Positions 33,525 to 42,584 of a stretch of DNA of 50,058 nucleotides are shown here, piece by piece. The notes under the pieces were generated by a model. The model saw nothing but the letters and a program-made list of their open reading frames with translations, had not been told where the DNA came from and searched no databases. The stretch spans positions 1 through 50,058 of the forward strand of contig JAHHHF010000002.1 of the NCBI GenBank assembly GCA_019359495.1. The letters are read 5' to 3'. The translations under genes were made by a program, and so were the position numbers. The stretch's first letter is position 1. Every line of letters begins with the position of its first letter. The DNA comes from Goleter apudmare HA4340-LM2. GTDB taxonomy: Bacteria; Cyanobacteriota; Cyanobacteriia; Cyanobacteriales; Nostocaceae.

Positions 33525-36500
33525 ATGTCTGCTTATTCAATTGATACTGCTTTGGCAGAATTAGAGAGCCTTATCAACAGTTGTGAAAAGAATTTGATCA
33601 AGTTTATAGAGGAAAAGAAAGTGAATCCAGACAAACAAATTTCCACAAACAAGATTAACAGACAACTCCAACAAAATCCTATAGCCATCATTGGCATGTC
33701 GTCTCTATTCCCCCAAGCGAGAAACTTAAGGGAATATTGGCGCAATATTGTTAATAAAATTGACTGTATTACCGATGTTCCAGCTACCCATTGGAGCATA
33801 GAAGACTACTACGATCCGAATCCCAGAACACCGGAGGATAAAACCTACTGTAAACGCGGTGGGTTTATTCCCGAAGTGGATTTTAACCCAATGGAATTTG
33901 GCATCCCGCCCAGCATTTTAGAAGTCACAGATGTATCGCAACTATTAAGTTTAGTAGTAGCGAAAGAAGCAATGGAAGATGCTGGCTATGGCGATTCGCG
34001 GGAATATAGCCGCGAAACCGTGGGGGTAATCTTAGGGGTGGCGATGGCCAAGCAATTAGGAATGCCATTGTCTGCCAGATTGGAGTATCCCATTTGGGAA
34101 AGAGCACTGAAAAGTAGCGGCTTATCTGATGAAGATACCCAAAAGATTGTCGAGAAAATCAAAAGTGCTTACATCAAGTGGGATGAAAACGCTTTCCCTG
34201 GAATGTTAGCCAACGTAGTTGCGGGACGCATTGCCAACCGCTTGAATTTTGGCGGGATGAACTGCGTTGTGGATGCGGCTTGTGCCAGTTCCTTCGGTGC
34301 TTTGAAAATGGCCATTAGCGAACTAGTCGAACATCGCAGCGACATGATGCTGACTGGTGGTGTGGATACAGACAACACCATCATGGCTTACATTTCCTTC
34401 AGCAAAACCCCTGCGGTTTCTCCCAGCGAACACGTCAGACCTTTCGATGCCAAATCTGATGGGATGATGTTGGGTGAAGGTATCGGCATGATTGTGTTGA
34501 AGCGTTTGGAAGATGCGGAACGGGACAACGACAAAATCTATGCAGTCATTAAAGGTATCGGTACTTCTAGCGATGGACGCTACAAGAGCATTTATGCTCC
34601 CCGCAAAGAAGGACAAGTCACCGCTTTACGCCGTGCTTATGAAGATGCAGGCTTTTCTCCCGCCACCGTGGGGTTGATGGAAGCACATGGTACCGGCACA
34701 ATGGCTGGCGACCCTACAGAATTCGGTTCTTTGAGAGATTTCTTTGCTGAACAAGACGAGAAGAAACAGCATATTGCGTTGGGTAGCGTTAAATCCCAAA
34801 TTGGACATACAAAAGCGGCGGCTGGTGCGGCAAGTTTAATTAAAACAGCCTTGGCGTTACATCACAAAATCTTGCCTCCCACAATTAACATCACCGAGCC
34901 GAACCCCAAACTCAACATTAAAAATTCCTCATTTTATTTGAACACCGAAACCAGACCTTGGATTCGAGCAGAAGGAGAAGCACCAAGACGGGCGGGGGTG
35001 AGTTCCTTTGGCTTTGGTGGCACAAATTATCACGTCGTCTTGGAAGAATACGAATCCGAACAGAACCGTCCTTATCGCTTACACAATGCGCCAGCACAAA
35101 TCCTGTTATATGCAGATACTCCGGCTCAACTGGTGAGCAAGTGCGAAGAGACTTTAGGTAACTTGCGATCGCCATCTGCGGATGCACATTACTCCCAATT
35201 AGTCAATAGCTGCCAAAACCAAACCATTCCTTTAGCGGCGGCGAGAGTCGGGTTTGTGGCGGAGAATCTCCAAGAAGCGTGCAAGTTCTTACAAACTAGC
35301 CTGGACTGGTTGCAACTCAAAGGGTCAGCTGCATCTTGGGAGCATCCCCAAGGCATTTATTATCGCGCCTCTGGGATGGAACTGGGTGGTAAAGTTGTCG
35401 CCCTATTTTCTGGACAAGGTTCTCAATACCTAGAAATGGGACGGGAAGTCGTGATGAACTTCCCCACCCTGCGGCGGATTTTTGGCTACATGGATAGTCT
35501 GTTGCTCAAAGATAATTTGCAACCCCTATCCCAGATTGTTTTTCCCAATCCGGTATTTGAAGAAGCAGAAAAGAATGCCCAAATTGCGGCACTGCAACGC
35601 ACAGAATATGCTCAACCTGCCATAGGGGCATTGAGCGCTGGGTTGTATTCCATTTTGCAACAAGCTGGGTTTAAATCAGACTTTGTTGCAGGTCATAGTT
35701 TTGGGGAACTGACAGCTTTATGGGCTGCGGGTGTGTTGAGTGACCAAGATTACTTCTTCTTAGTCAAAGCGAGGGGTCAAGCAATGGCTGCACCAGAAGA
35801 CCCAGACCATGACGCCGGCAGTATGCTAGCTGTCAAAGAAGAAATTAGCAAAGTGGAAGCCGTAGTTAGGCATTATCCCCAAGTTGCGATCGCTAACTTT
35901 AATTCTCCCACGCAAGTTGTCTTAGCAGGCCCCACCGCCGAAATCGCTAAAGTCCGCCAGGCGTTAAATGAGCAAGGATATGCTGCTGTCTTACTACCTG
36001 TATCCGCAGCCTTCCACACCCCATTAATCGCCTTTGCTCAAAAATCCTTCGCCATTGCAACTAAGTCTGTCAAATTCCAAGCGCCCAAAATTCCAGTTTT
36101 CAGCAACGTCACCAGCAAACAGTATCCCCAAGAAGCCCCAGCGATTCAAAAAATCTTGGAAACCCACCTTTCCAACTCCGTGCTGTTTAAACAGGAGATT
36201 GAAAACATCTATGCGGCTGGCGGGACTTGCTTTGTAGAATTTGGGCCGAGAAAGATTCTTTCTAACTTAGTCAAAGATACCTTAGGCGATCGCCCCCATA
36301 TTACCGTAACATTGAACCCCAGCACCCAAAAGAATAGCGATCGCTCTTTGAGAGAAGCGGCTGTCCAGTTGCGAGTACTGGGGATGAACTTGAAAAACCT
36401 CGACCCTTACCAACTACCACCCACACCATCCGCCCCTGAAGACCAGAAAAAGAAAGCGTTGACCGTGAAATTGAACGGTATTAGCTATAAGTCCGAAAAA

Positions 36501-38855
36501 ACCAAAAACGCCTTCGCCCAAGCTTTGCAAAATGGACATCAAGTTAAGTTAGCGGCTGCACCATCCCCAGAACCAGCAGTAGTTGTAACTCCCACCCCTG
36601 AATTTTCTGGAATTGCAGCTAACCTAGCAAGTTTAGAGGCGGCGACTCCGACAAACCCAAGCGTTGCAGGGAATGGACATCAAAAAACCACCCTTCCACC
36701 CCCGATAGCCCCACAAAAGCCTCAGATGCATCCTGTGACCCTTTTACAACCACCATCCCAGGAATCTAAGATGCAACCAACACCAGAAAAACCTGTAAAT
36801 TATCAACGGATTCTAGAAAGTTTAGAATACCTGCTGACACAGTTCCAGCAAAATCAAAGCGAAAATTTACAACTCCACGGGTCATATCTCAACCATCAGA
36901 TTGAATACGCTAAAACGTTTTTCCAACTGATGCAGCAGCAAAATTCCCTGCTAGCTAACACTCAAGCCGACACTGACTTAAAACCAGTAGTCATCGAAAG
37001 CTTACAGCGTAGCATGATGCAGTTCCACTCCCAACAAGGTGAAACCCTCCGCATCCATGAGCAATATTTGCAAGAACAAGTAGAATACTCCAAAAACTTT
37101 TTCCAACTGATACAGCAACAGTATGCTCAGTTACTTTCTGGGGAAGTAATTACTCAATCTCTGGTCACAGAAGCACCCCTACTTCCCGCTAGCAAGATAG
37201 TAGAAAACCAGCCAACTGTAGCACCTATTTGGGAAATCCAGCCAGCAACCGTAGTTGAAACACCTGTAGCCCCTGCTTTCAAAATTGCAGAAGTTGCGCC
37301 AGCGCCTGTAATTGAAACACCCATAGTCGAGACACCCAAAGTTGCAGAAGTTCCCCCTGCACCTGTAATTGAAACACCCAAAATCGTAGAACCCCAGCCA
37401 GCAAATGTATCCAGTACGATAGATTTAGCCCAATTGGGTCAACACCTGTTAGAAATCACCAGTGAAAAGACAGGCTACCCCATTGAGATGTTAGAAATGG
37501 ACATGGATATGGAGGCCGACCTAGGGATTGACTCCATCAAACGAGTAGAAATCTTAGGTGGACTGCAAGAGTTATACCCCGACTTACCCAAACCCAACTT
37601 AGAAGAACTTTCCGAAAAACGCACCATCGGTCAAGTTGTCGAGTATCTAGAATCCCACGCTTCCCGCAGTGTCTCTGTAGGTATCGCCATTCAAGAAGTC
37701 CAACAAGCCGTTGAGATTGCGCCAGTTGTCGCACCTGTGGAAGTAGTTGCACCTCCTGAACCAGTTGCCATTCCCCAACCAGCACCAGTCAGCGAAACTG
37801 TTGCATTCACTCCCCAACCAGAAACAACAGCAACTAGCGACTACGCAGACTTGGGTCAAACCCTGTTAAACATCACCAGTGAGAAAACAGGCTACCCAGT
37901 CGAGATGCTAGAAATGGAAATGGACATGGAAGCCGACCTAGGAATTGACTCCATTAAACGAGTAGAAATCCTAGGGGCGATGCAAGAGATGTACCCCGAC
38001 CTCCCGAAACCGAATCTCGAAGAACTGGGAGACTTACGCACCATCGGTCAAATAGTTGATTATCTCCAGAAGCTGGCTGGAGGTGAAAAAAAAAAGTATC
38101 AGTCTGAGCTTGACGACGAGCCGATAAATATCGACCATAACGTTAAACGCCGTCCAGCCAAACTCAAATTCCTACCCCCACCAGATTACTTAGACTTCAC
38201 ATTACCAGAGGGACACATTGGTTTAGTTACTGATGATGGTTCCCTCACCACCTCGGTGGTAGTGCAATCATTAATTGAGCAAGGCTGGAAAGTCGTAGTT
38301 TTAAGCTTCCCGCAATCCGTTGTTGCCAAGCAAGCGCAGTTACCAGCCGGAGTTACACGCATCACCCTAGCAGACTTAAGTGAAGAACTACTGCAACATA
38401 AACTATCAGCGATCGCTAATAATATAGGTAACATTGCCGCCTTCATCCATATTCACCCAGCATTCCCAGTCAATAATACCATTGGCTACATAGAAGCAGA
38501 AAAGGCGATCGTTAAACACGTCTTCTTCATCGCCAAACACCTCAAAAAACCCCTCAACGACGCCGCCCATTACGGACGCAGTTGTTTTTGCACAGTCGCC
38601 CAGCTAGATGGAGCTTTCGGTTTTGAACACAAAGTTAACTACGGAGTCATTGGTGCCGGTTTATTTGGATTAACCAAAACCCTGAGATGGGAATGGCCAA
38701 AAGTTTATACAAGAGCCATTGACTTAAGTCCCACCCTTGATGCCAAGCAGTCAGCACAACACATTATTGCTGAACTGCACGACTCCGACCTCTACATTAG
38801 CGAAGTTGCTTACAGTTCCCAAGGACGAGTCACCCTGACTACTTCAGCAGAATAA
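33525..38855 (+). CDS. hglE: heterocyst glycolipid polyketide synthase HglE (KS-AT-ACP-ACP-KR')
   Basis: This 1776-residue modular synthase resembles PfaA of PUFA synthases. KS (about 50-510) has Cys253 in DAACASS, His388 in EAHGTGT and GHTKAAAGAAS. AT (about 620-920) has the active Ser725 in GHSFGE. A linker with Ala/Pro/Val repeats follows, including two similar coiled-coil stretches (1092-1139 and 1157-1205). Two ACPs with the attachment serines Ser1337 and Ser1476 (GIDSIKRVEIL in both) come next. The last 220 residues are the structural half of a ketoreductase; the catalytic half is in the next gene. It should build the long fatty chain of the laminated layer. The ACPs need a phosphopantetheinyl transferase from outside the window. 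Confidence 0.92.
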   Translation: MSAYSIDTALAELESLINSCEKNLIKFIEEKKVNPDKQISTNKINRQLQQNPIAIIGMSSLFPQARNLREYWRNIVNKIDCITDVPATHWSIEDYYDPNPRTPEDKTYCKRGGFIPEVDFNPMEFGIPPSILEVTDVSQLLSLVVAKEAMEDAGYGDSREYSRETVGVILGVAMAKQLGMPLSARLEYPIWERALKSSGLSDEDTQKIVEKIKSAYIKWDENAFPGMLANVVAGRIANRLNFGGMNCVVDAACASSFGALKMAISELVEHRSDMMLTGGVDTDNTIMAYISFSKTPAVSPSEHVRPFDAKSDGMMLGEGIGMIVLKRLEDAERDNDKIYAVIKGIGTSSDGRYKSIYAPRKEGQVTALRRAYEDAGFSPATVGLMEAHGTGTMAGDPTEFGSLRDFFAEQDEKKQHIALGSVKSQIGHTKAAAGAASLIKTALALHHKILPPTINITEPNPKLNIKNSSFYLNTETRPWIRAEGEAPRRAGVSSFGFGGTNYHVVLEEYESEQNRPYRLHNAPAQILLYADTPAQLVSKCEETLGNLRSPSADAHYSQLVNSCQNQTIPLAAARVGFVAENLQEACKFLQTSLDWLQLKGSAASWEHPQGIYYRASGMELGGKVVALFSGQGSQYLEMGREVVMNFPTLRRIFGYMDSLLLKDNLQPLSQIVFPNPVFEEAEKNAQIAALQRTEYAQPAIGALSAGLYSILQQAGFKSDFVAGHSFGELTALWAAGVLSDQDYFFLVKARGQAMAAPEDPDHDAGSMLAVKEEISKVEAVVRHYPQVAIANFNSPTQVVLAGPTAEIAKVRQALNEQGYAAVLLPVSAAFHTPLIAFAQKSFAIATKSVKFQAPKIPVFSNVTSKQYPQEAPAIQKILETHLSNSVLFKQEIENIYAAGGTCFVEFGPRKILSNLVKDTLGDRPHITVTLNPSTQKNSDRSLREAAVQLRVLGMNLKNLDPYQLPPTPSAPEDQKKKALTVKLNGISYKSEKTKNAFAQALQNGHQVKLAAAPSPEPAVVVTPTPEFSGIAANLASLEAATPTNPSVAGNGHQKTTLPPPIAPQKPQMHPVTLLQPPSQESKMQPTPEKPVNYQRILESLEYLLTQFQQNQSENLQLHGSYLNHQIEYAKTFFQLMQQQNSLLANTQADTDLKPVVIESLQRSMMQFHSQQGETLRIHEQYLQEQVEYSKNFFQLIQQQYAQLLSGEVITQSLVTEAPLLPASKIVENQPTVAPIWEIQPATVVETPVAPAFKIAEVAPAPVIETPIVETPKVAEVPPAPVIETPKIVEPQPANVSSTIDLAQLGQHLLEITSEKTGYPIEMLEMDMDMEADLGIDSIKRVEILGGLQELYPDLPKPNLEELSEKRTIGQVVEYLESHASRSVSVGIAIQEVQQAVEIAPVVAPVEVVAPPEPVAIPQPAPVSETVAFTPQPETTATSDYADLGQTLLNITSEKTGYPVEMLEMEMDMEADLGIDSIKRVEILGAMQEMYPDLPKPNLEELGDLRTIGQIVDYLQKLAGGEKKKYQSELDDEPINIDHNVKRRPAKLKFLPPPDYLDFTLPEGHIGLVTDDGSLTTSVVVQSLIEQGWKVVVLSFPQSVVAKQAQLPAGVTRITLADLSEELLQHKLSAIANNIGNIAAFIHIHPAFPVNNTIGYIEAEKAIVKHVFFIAKHLKKPLNDAAHYGRSCFCTVAQLDGAFGFEHKVNYGVIGAGLFGLTKTLRWEWPKVYTRAIDLSPTLDAKQSAQHIIAELHDSDLYISEVAYSSQGRVTLTTSAE

Positions 38856-39004
38856 GAGAACGAAAGGAGTTAGAAGTGAAAAATTCAGGCTTAGAACTGC
38901 AAGCTTTTAGTTTTAAGCCTGAAGTCTCTCGTTTCAACCCCGACAATTCTCACTTCAACCCTCAGAACCCGAACCCATAAACTCCTAGCCAAAAAAACCA
39001 AGCA

Positions 39005-39055
39005 AAACTCCGCGCCCCTCCGCGTTCACTTAGCGCCCCTCTGCGTTTAAAAAAA
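39005..39055. repeat. dispersed CTCTGCG-type repeat
   Basis: A copy of the repeat family (CGCGCCCCTCCGCGTTCACT, then CGCCCCTCTGCGTTTAAAA) fills the spacer between hglE and the KR-DH gene. Related copies are at 22101, 40890, 42441 and 45981. Confidence 0.6.
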
Positions 39056-39066
39056 ACCAACCCATT

Positions 39067-40800
39067 ATGACCACACAAACCCTCACCCCACCCTCCTCAG
39101 TATTTCTCATCACTGGCGGCGCCAAAGGGATAACCGCCGAATGCACCATCAAACTAGCAAAAGCACAACCCGGTAAATTCATCCTCCTTGGACGTTCCGA
39201 ACTCCTAGCCACCGAACCAGAATATGCTCAAGATTGCTTAGAAGAAGCCCCATTAAAAAAGCGCATCATGGAAAACCTCCTAGCCCAAGGAGAGAAACCC
39301 ACACCCATGAGCGTACAAAAAATTTATAACCAAATTAACTCCAGCCGCGAAATCAAAAAAACCTTAGCAGCAATTCAACAAACAGGCAGTTCAGTAGAAT
39401 ATATTAACGTCGATGTCACAGATAAAATAGCCTTACAGCAGAAACTCAACGCCGTTGTCAACCGGATGGGCACCATCACAGGTATCATACATGGCGCTGG
39501 CAACCTAGCCGACAAATTAATCGAAAAGAAAACCGAACAAGACTTTGAAAAAGTTTACACCGCCAAAGTCCAGGGACTAGAAAACCTGTTAATGTGCATC
39601 AACCCCCAGCAACTCCAGCACCTAGTATTGTTCTCCTCCGTCACTGGATTTTACGGCAACATGGGGCAATCCGATTATGCGATCGCCAACGAAATCCTCA
39701 ACAAATCAGCCCACCTCATCAAACAAAACTACCCTGATTGTCATGTAGTCGCCATCAATTGGGGCGGCTGGGATAGCGGCATGGTAACACCAGAAATCAA
39801 AAAAGCCTTCACCGAGCGGGGAATTGATATCATCCCCGTAGGAGTAGGCACACAAATGCTAGTTAAAGAACTGCACCCCAAGCATCACGCTACCACCCAA
39901 CTAGTTATTGGTAGCCCCATGTCGCCCCTACCAGCGCCCCTAGATACCACACTCAAAACCTATCGCATTCGGCGGCGCATGACAGTAGAAAATAACCCCT
40001 TTCTCCTAGATCACATGATAGCGGGTTATCCAGTATTACCCGCCACCTGCGCCATGTCATGGATGATTAACGCTTGTGAAGAATGTTATCCAGGCTATAG
40101 ATATTTCAGTTGTAAAGACTTTAAATTTTTGAAAGGAATCATCTTTAACGAAACCGTCGCCAAAGAACACATTATCGAACTCCAAGAAATCACCAAAAAT
40201 GATGGTGAATCAATCGAATTTCAAGCCAAGATTCTCAGCAAAACACCAGAAGGCAAAACCCATTATCATTTCAGTTCTACCGTCAAACTAGTAAGAGAAC
40301 TACCCCAAACCCTAACTTACCAAGCAGTAAATCTCACCCCAGATAACATCATCACCACCATAGGCAAAGGCCTGTATCAAAACGGCCCAGCCTCATTATT
40401 TCATGGACCATGCTTCCAAGGAATTGAAAAAGTTTTAAACATCAGCCAAGAAAAAATTACAGTAGAATGCTTTTGGAAAGACATCACACCCCAACAGCAA
40501 GGGCAATTTCCCATCCATTGGCATAACCCCTATTCCACAGACCTGAGTACCCATCCCTTATGGATTTGGTTAAGCCATTTTCATCAAGAAGTTTGCTTAC
40601 CAGGACAAATGACCACATCCGAACAGTATAGAGCCATTCCCCGCAACGAAACCTTTTATGTTTCCTGCGAAATCAAAGAGAAAAAACCCACCAGCGCCAC
40701 CGCCGACTTCTACCTCCACGATCGCCAAGGACAACTCTACTCACGTATATTAGGATCTAGAGCAGTTGTTGTGCCAATGGACTTACTGCAAGCGAAATAA
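39067..40800 (+). CDS. hglG: ketoreductase-dehydratase (KR-DH) of the glycolipid synthase
   Basis: The first 300 residues are the catalytic half of a PKS ketoreductase: VFLITGGAKGITAECT at the NADPH site, IIHGAGNLADKL, LVLFSSVTGFYGNMGQSDYA (in parts) with the Ser and Tyr, and VAINWGGWDSGMV. The rest is a double-hotdog dehydratase like those of PUFA synthases: ENNPFLLDHMIAGYPVLPAT with the catalytic His and LFHGPCFQGIEKVLN in the second hotdog. It would reduce and dehydrate the beta-keto intermediates made by HglE and HglD. It needs the structural half carried by HglE. The symbol is by island position and is less sure than the domain call. The ATG at 39067 has no clear ribosome site. Confidence 0.85.
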   Translation: MTTQTLTPPSSVFLITGGAKGITAECTIKLAKAQPGKFILLGRSELLATEPEYAQDCLEEAPLKKRIMENLLAQGEKPTPMSVQKIYNQINSSREIKKTLAAIQQTGSSVEYINVDVTDKIALQQKLNAVVNRMGTITGIIHGAGNLADKLIEKKTEQDFEKVYTAKVQGLENLLMCINPQQLQHLVLFSSVTGFYGNMGQSDYAIANEILNKSAHLIKQNYPDCHVVAINWGGWDSGMVTPEIKKAFTERGIDIIPVGVGTQMLVKELHPKHHATTQLVIGSPMSPLPAPLDTTLKTYRIRRRMTVENNPFLLDHMIAGYPVLPATCAMSWMINACEECYPGYRYFSCKDFKFLKGIIFNETVAKEHIIELQEITKNDGESIEFQAKILSKTPEGKTHYHFSSTVKLVRELPQTLTYQAVNLTPDNIITTIGKGLYQNGPASLFHGPCFQGIEKVLNISQEKITVECFWKDITPQQQGQFPIHWHNPYSTDLSTHPLWIWLSHFHQEVCLPGQMTTSEQYRAIPRNETFYVSCEIKEKKPTSATADFYLHDRQGQLYSRILGSRAVVVPMDLLQAK

Positions 40801-40889
40801 TGAATTTTGATCACGCTCCAGACACAGAGAAGAGGAGTTTGAGATTAATTCAGCAACACTCAGTTTTTATTCGTATAAACTCTCAATCT

Positions 40890-40950
40890 TTCTCTTTGCG
40901 CCTCTGTTTACTGAGCGAAGTCGAAGTATGCGCCTCTGCGTGAGCTAAAA
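40890..40950. repeat. dispersed CTCTGCG-type repeat
   Basis: A copy of the repeat family (TTTGCGCCTCTGTTTACTGA and GCGCCTCTGCGTGAGC) lies in the spacer between the KR-DH gene and hglD. Confidence 0.6.
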
Positions 40951-41014
40951 AAAATCCTACTGGGGAACAGCGTAAATCCTAACCTCTTAACAACCCCAAC
41001 TTAGGATAAAAACA

Positions 41015-42370
41015 ATGGAAAAAATAGCCATAATTGGATTATCATGCCTCTTTCCCGACGCCAATAATCCCGAACAGTTTTGGCAAAATCTCACTGAACA
41101 AAAAGACTCTACATCCAACGTTACCACCCAAGACATGGGAGTAGATCCCACAATATTTTACGACCCAATTAAAGGCAAACCGGAAAAAATCTACTTCCTT
41201 AAAGGCGGATATATCCGCGACTTTCAATTTAACTCCAACGAATACAACATACCACCAGAATTACTCCACGGCTTAGATAACACCTTTAAATGGTCACTAT
41301 ACGCCGCCAAACAGGCAATACAAAATAGCGGCTACTGGGGAAACCAAAATATTCTTGCCAAATGCGGCGTCATCTTAGGAAATCTATCCTTTCCTACCAA
41401 ATCTTCCACCCAACTGTTTGCTCCAATTTACCAGCAAACCATCGAACCAGCAATTAGAGAATTACTACAAGACCAAGATTTCCAACTAGCAAAGCTACCC
41501 ACAGCCACCAAACCATCTCCCACCAACGCCATGATTTCCGGCTTACCAGCCGCCTTAATCTCCCAAGCCTTTGACTTATCCAGCAATCATTTCTGCATAG
41601 ATGCCGCCTGTTCCTCATCATTTTACGCCATCAAACTCGCCTCTCATTATTTGCGATCGCACAAAGCTGATCTCATGTTAGCTGGTGCCATCAGTTGCGT
41701 TGATGCTCTATTCCTACGGATGCTATTCTCTGGAATTCAAGGCTATCCAGAAAATGGTGTCAGTTCTCCCTTAGATAAATCCTCCAGAGGACTAATTACA
41801 TCTGAAGGTATTGGGATGGTAATGCTGAAACGATATAGTGATGCTGTCAGAGATGGCGACAAAATTTTAGCCACCATTGTTGGTAATGGACTCTCCAATG
41901 ATGGCAGAGGTAAGCATCTACTTAGCCCTAATTCTAAAGGTCAAACCCTAGCATTTGAACGCGCATATACTGAAGCAAAACTCAGTCCTAAAGACATTGA
42001 TTATATGGAGTGTCACGCTACAGGCACTCTATTAGGAGACACCACAGAATTCAACTCCATAGAAACATTTTTTGGTCAACATCAAGCCAAACCCTTAATT
42101 GGTTCAACCAAAGCCAATGTTGGTCACTTACTAGTTGCAGCCGGTATGGTTAGCTTGACCAAGACAATTTGTAGCATGAATCATGGCGTAATTCCCCCAA
42201 CAATTAATGTCACCGAACCCATCGGTTCTGAGAATAACGTCATCTCCCACAAAACCATTGTCAGAAACCCCACAACCTGGCCCAATAACACCCCTATTAA
42301 ACGCGCCGCCCTCAGTGCCTTCGGTTTTGGCGGCACTAATTCCCATCTAATTCTCGAACAAGAAAAATGA
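41015..42370 (+). CDS. hglD: ketosynthase HglD
   Basis: This free-standing KS of 451 residues has the thiolase fold with the catalytic triad intact: Cys in DAACSSSFYAIKLASHY, His in MECHATGTLLGD, and His in STKANVGHLLVAAG. It ends in FGFGGTNSHLILEQEK, the usual KS C-terminus. In PUFA synthases this activity is the first domain of PfaC, followed by a CLF; here the CLF is in the next gene, HglC, and the two likely form a KS-CLF heterodimer. The second motif is CHATGT rather than AHGTGT, still with the His. The ATG at 41015 has a Shine-Dalgarno AGGAT. Confidence 0.9.
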   Translation: MEKIAIIGLSCLFPDANNPEQFWQNLTEQKDSTSNVTTQDMGVDPTIFYDPIKGKPEKIYFLKGGYIRDFQFNSNEYNIPPELLHGLDNTFKWSLYAAKQAIQNSGYWGNQNILAKCGVILGNLSFPTKSSTQLFAPIYQQTIEPAIRELLQDQDFQLAKLPTATKPSPTNAMISGLPAALISQAFDLSSNHFCIDAACSSSFYAIKLASHYLRSHKADLMLAGAISCVDALFLRMLFSGIQGYPENGVSSPLDKSSRGLITSEGIGMVMLKRYSDAVRDGDKILATIVGNGLSNDGRGKHLLSPNSKGQTLAFERAYTEAKLSPKDIDYMECHATGTLLGDTTEFNSIETFFGQHQAKPLIGSTKANVGHLLVAAGMVSLTKTICSMNHGVIPPTINVTEPIGSENNVISHKTIVRNPTTWPNNTPIKRAALSAFGFGGTNSHLILEQEK

Positions 42371-42380
42371 AGCCAGTATA

Positions 42381-42408
42381 GTGTGTTATGCCGCAGGATA
42401 ACGCACCA
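42381..42408. repeat. palindromic dispersed repeat
   Basis: A hairpin of the GGTGCGTTAT type (GTGTGTTAT and ATAACGCAC arms around GCCGCAGG) lies after hglD. It is related to the element at 27200-27227. Confidence 0.5.
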
Positions 42409-42440
42409 TCCAAGATTTATTTCAAAGTGATTCATCAAAT

Positions 42441-42512
42441 CTCTTTTTTCTCTCTGCGACCTCTGCGCCTCTGCGGTTTAAAAATAATTTATTTAACCAC
42501 AGAGGTACAGAA
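42441..42512. repeat. dispersed CTCTGCG-type repeat with inverted arm
   Basis: The copy CTCTGCGACCTCTGCGCCTC and TGCGGTTTAAAA is followed by the inverted arm TTTAACCACAGAG, so this one can fold into a long hairpin. It lies between hglD and hglC. Confidence 0.6.
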
Positions 42513-42584
42513 AACCCTGAGGTAAGAGTTTTATTCATCTTGACACGGCTTTGTAATTCCTACTTTACTTCACCCAGTTAAATC

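Noticed and set aside
36034-36237. Open frames inside hglE on both strands (several of 60-97 residues)
   Set aside because: All are shadows of the AT, KS and ACP coding regions; real domain motifs are in the hglE frame.
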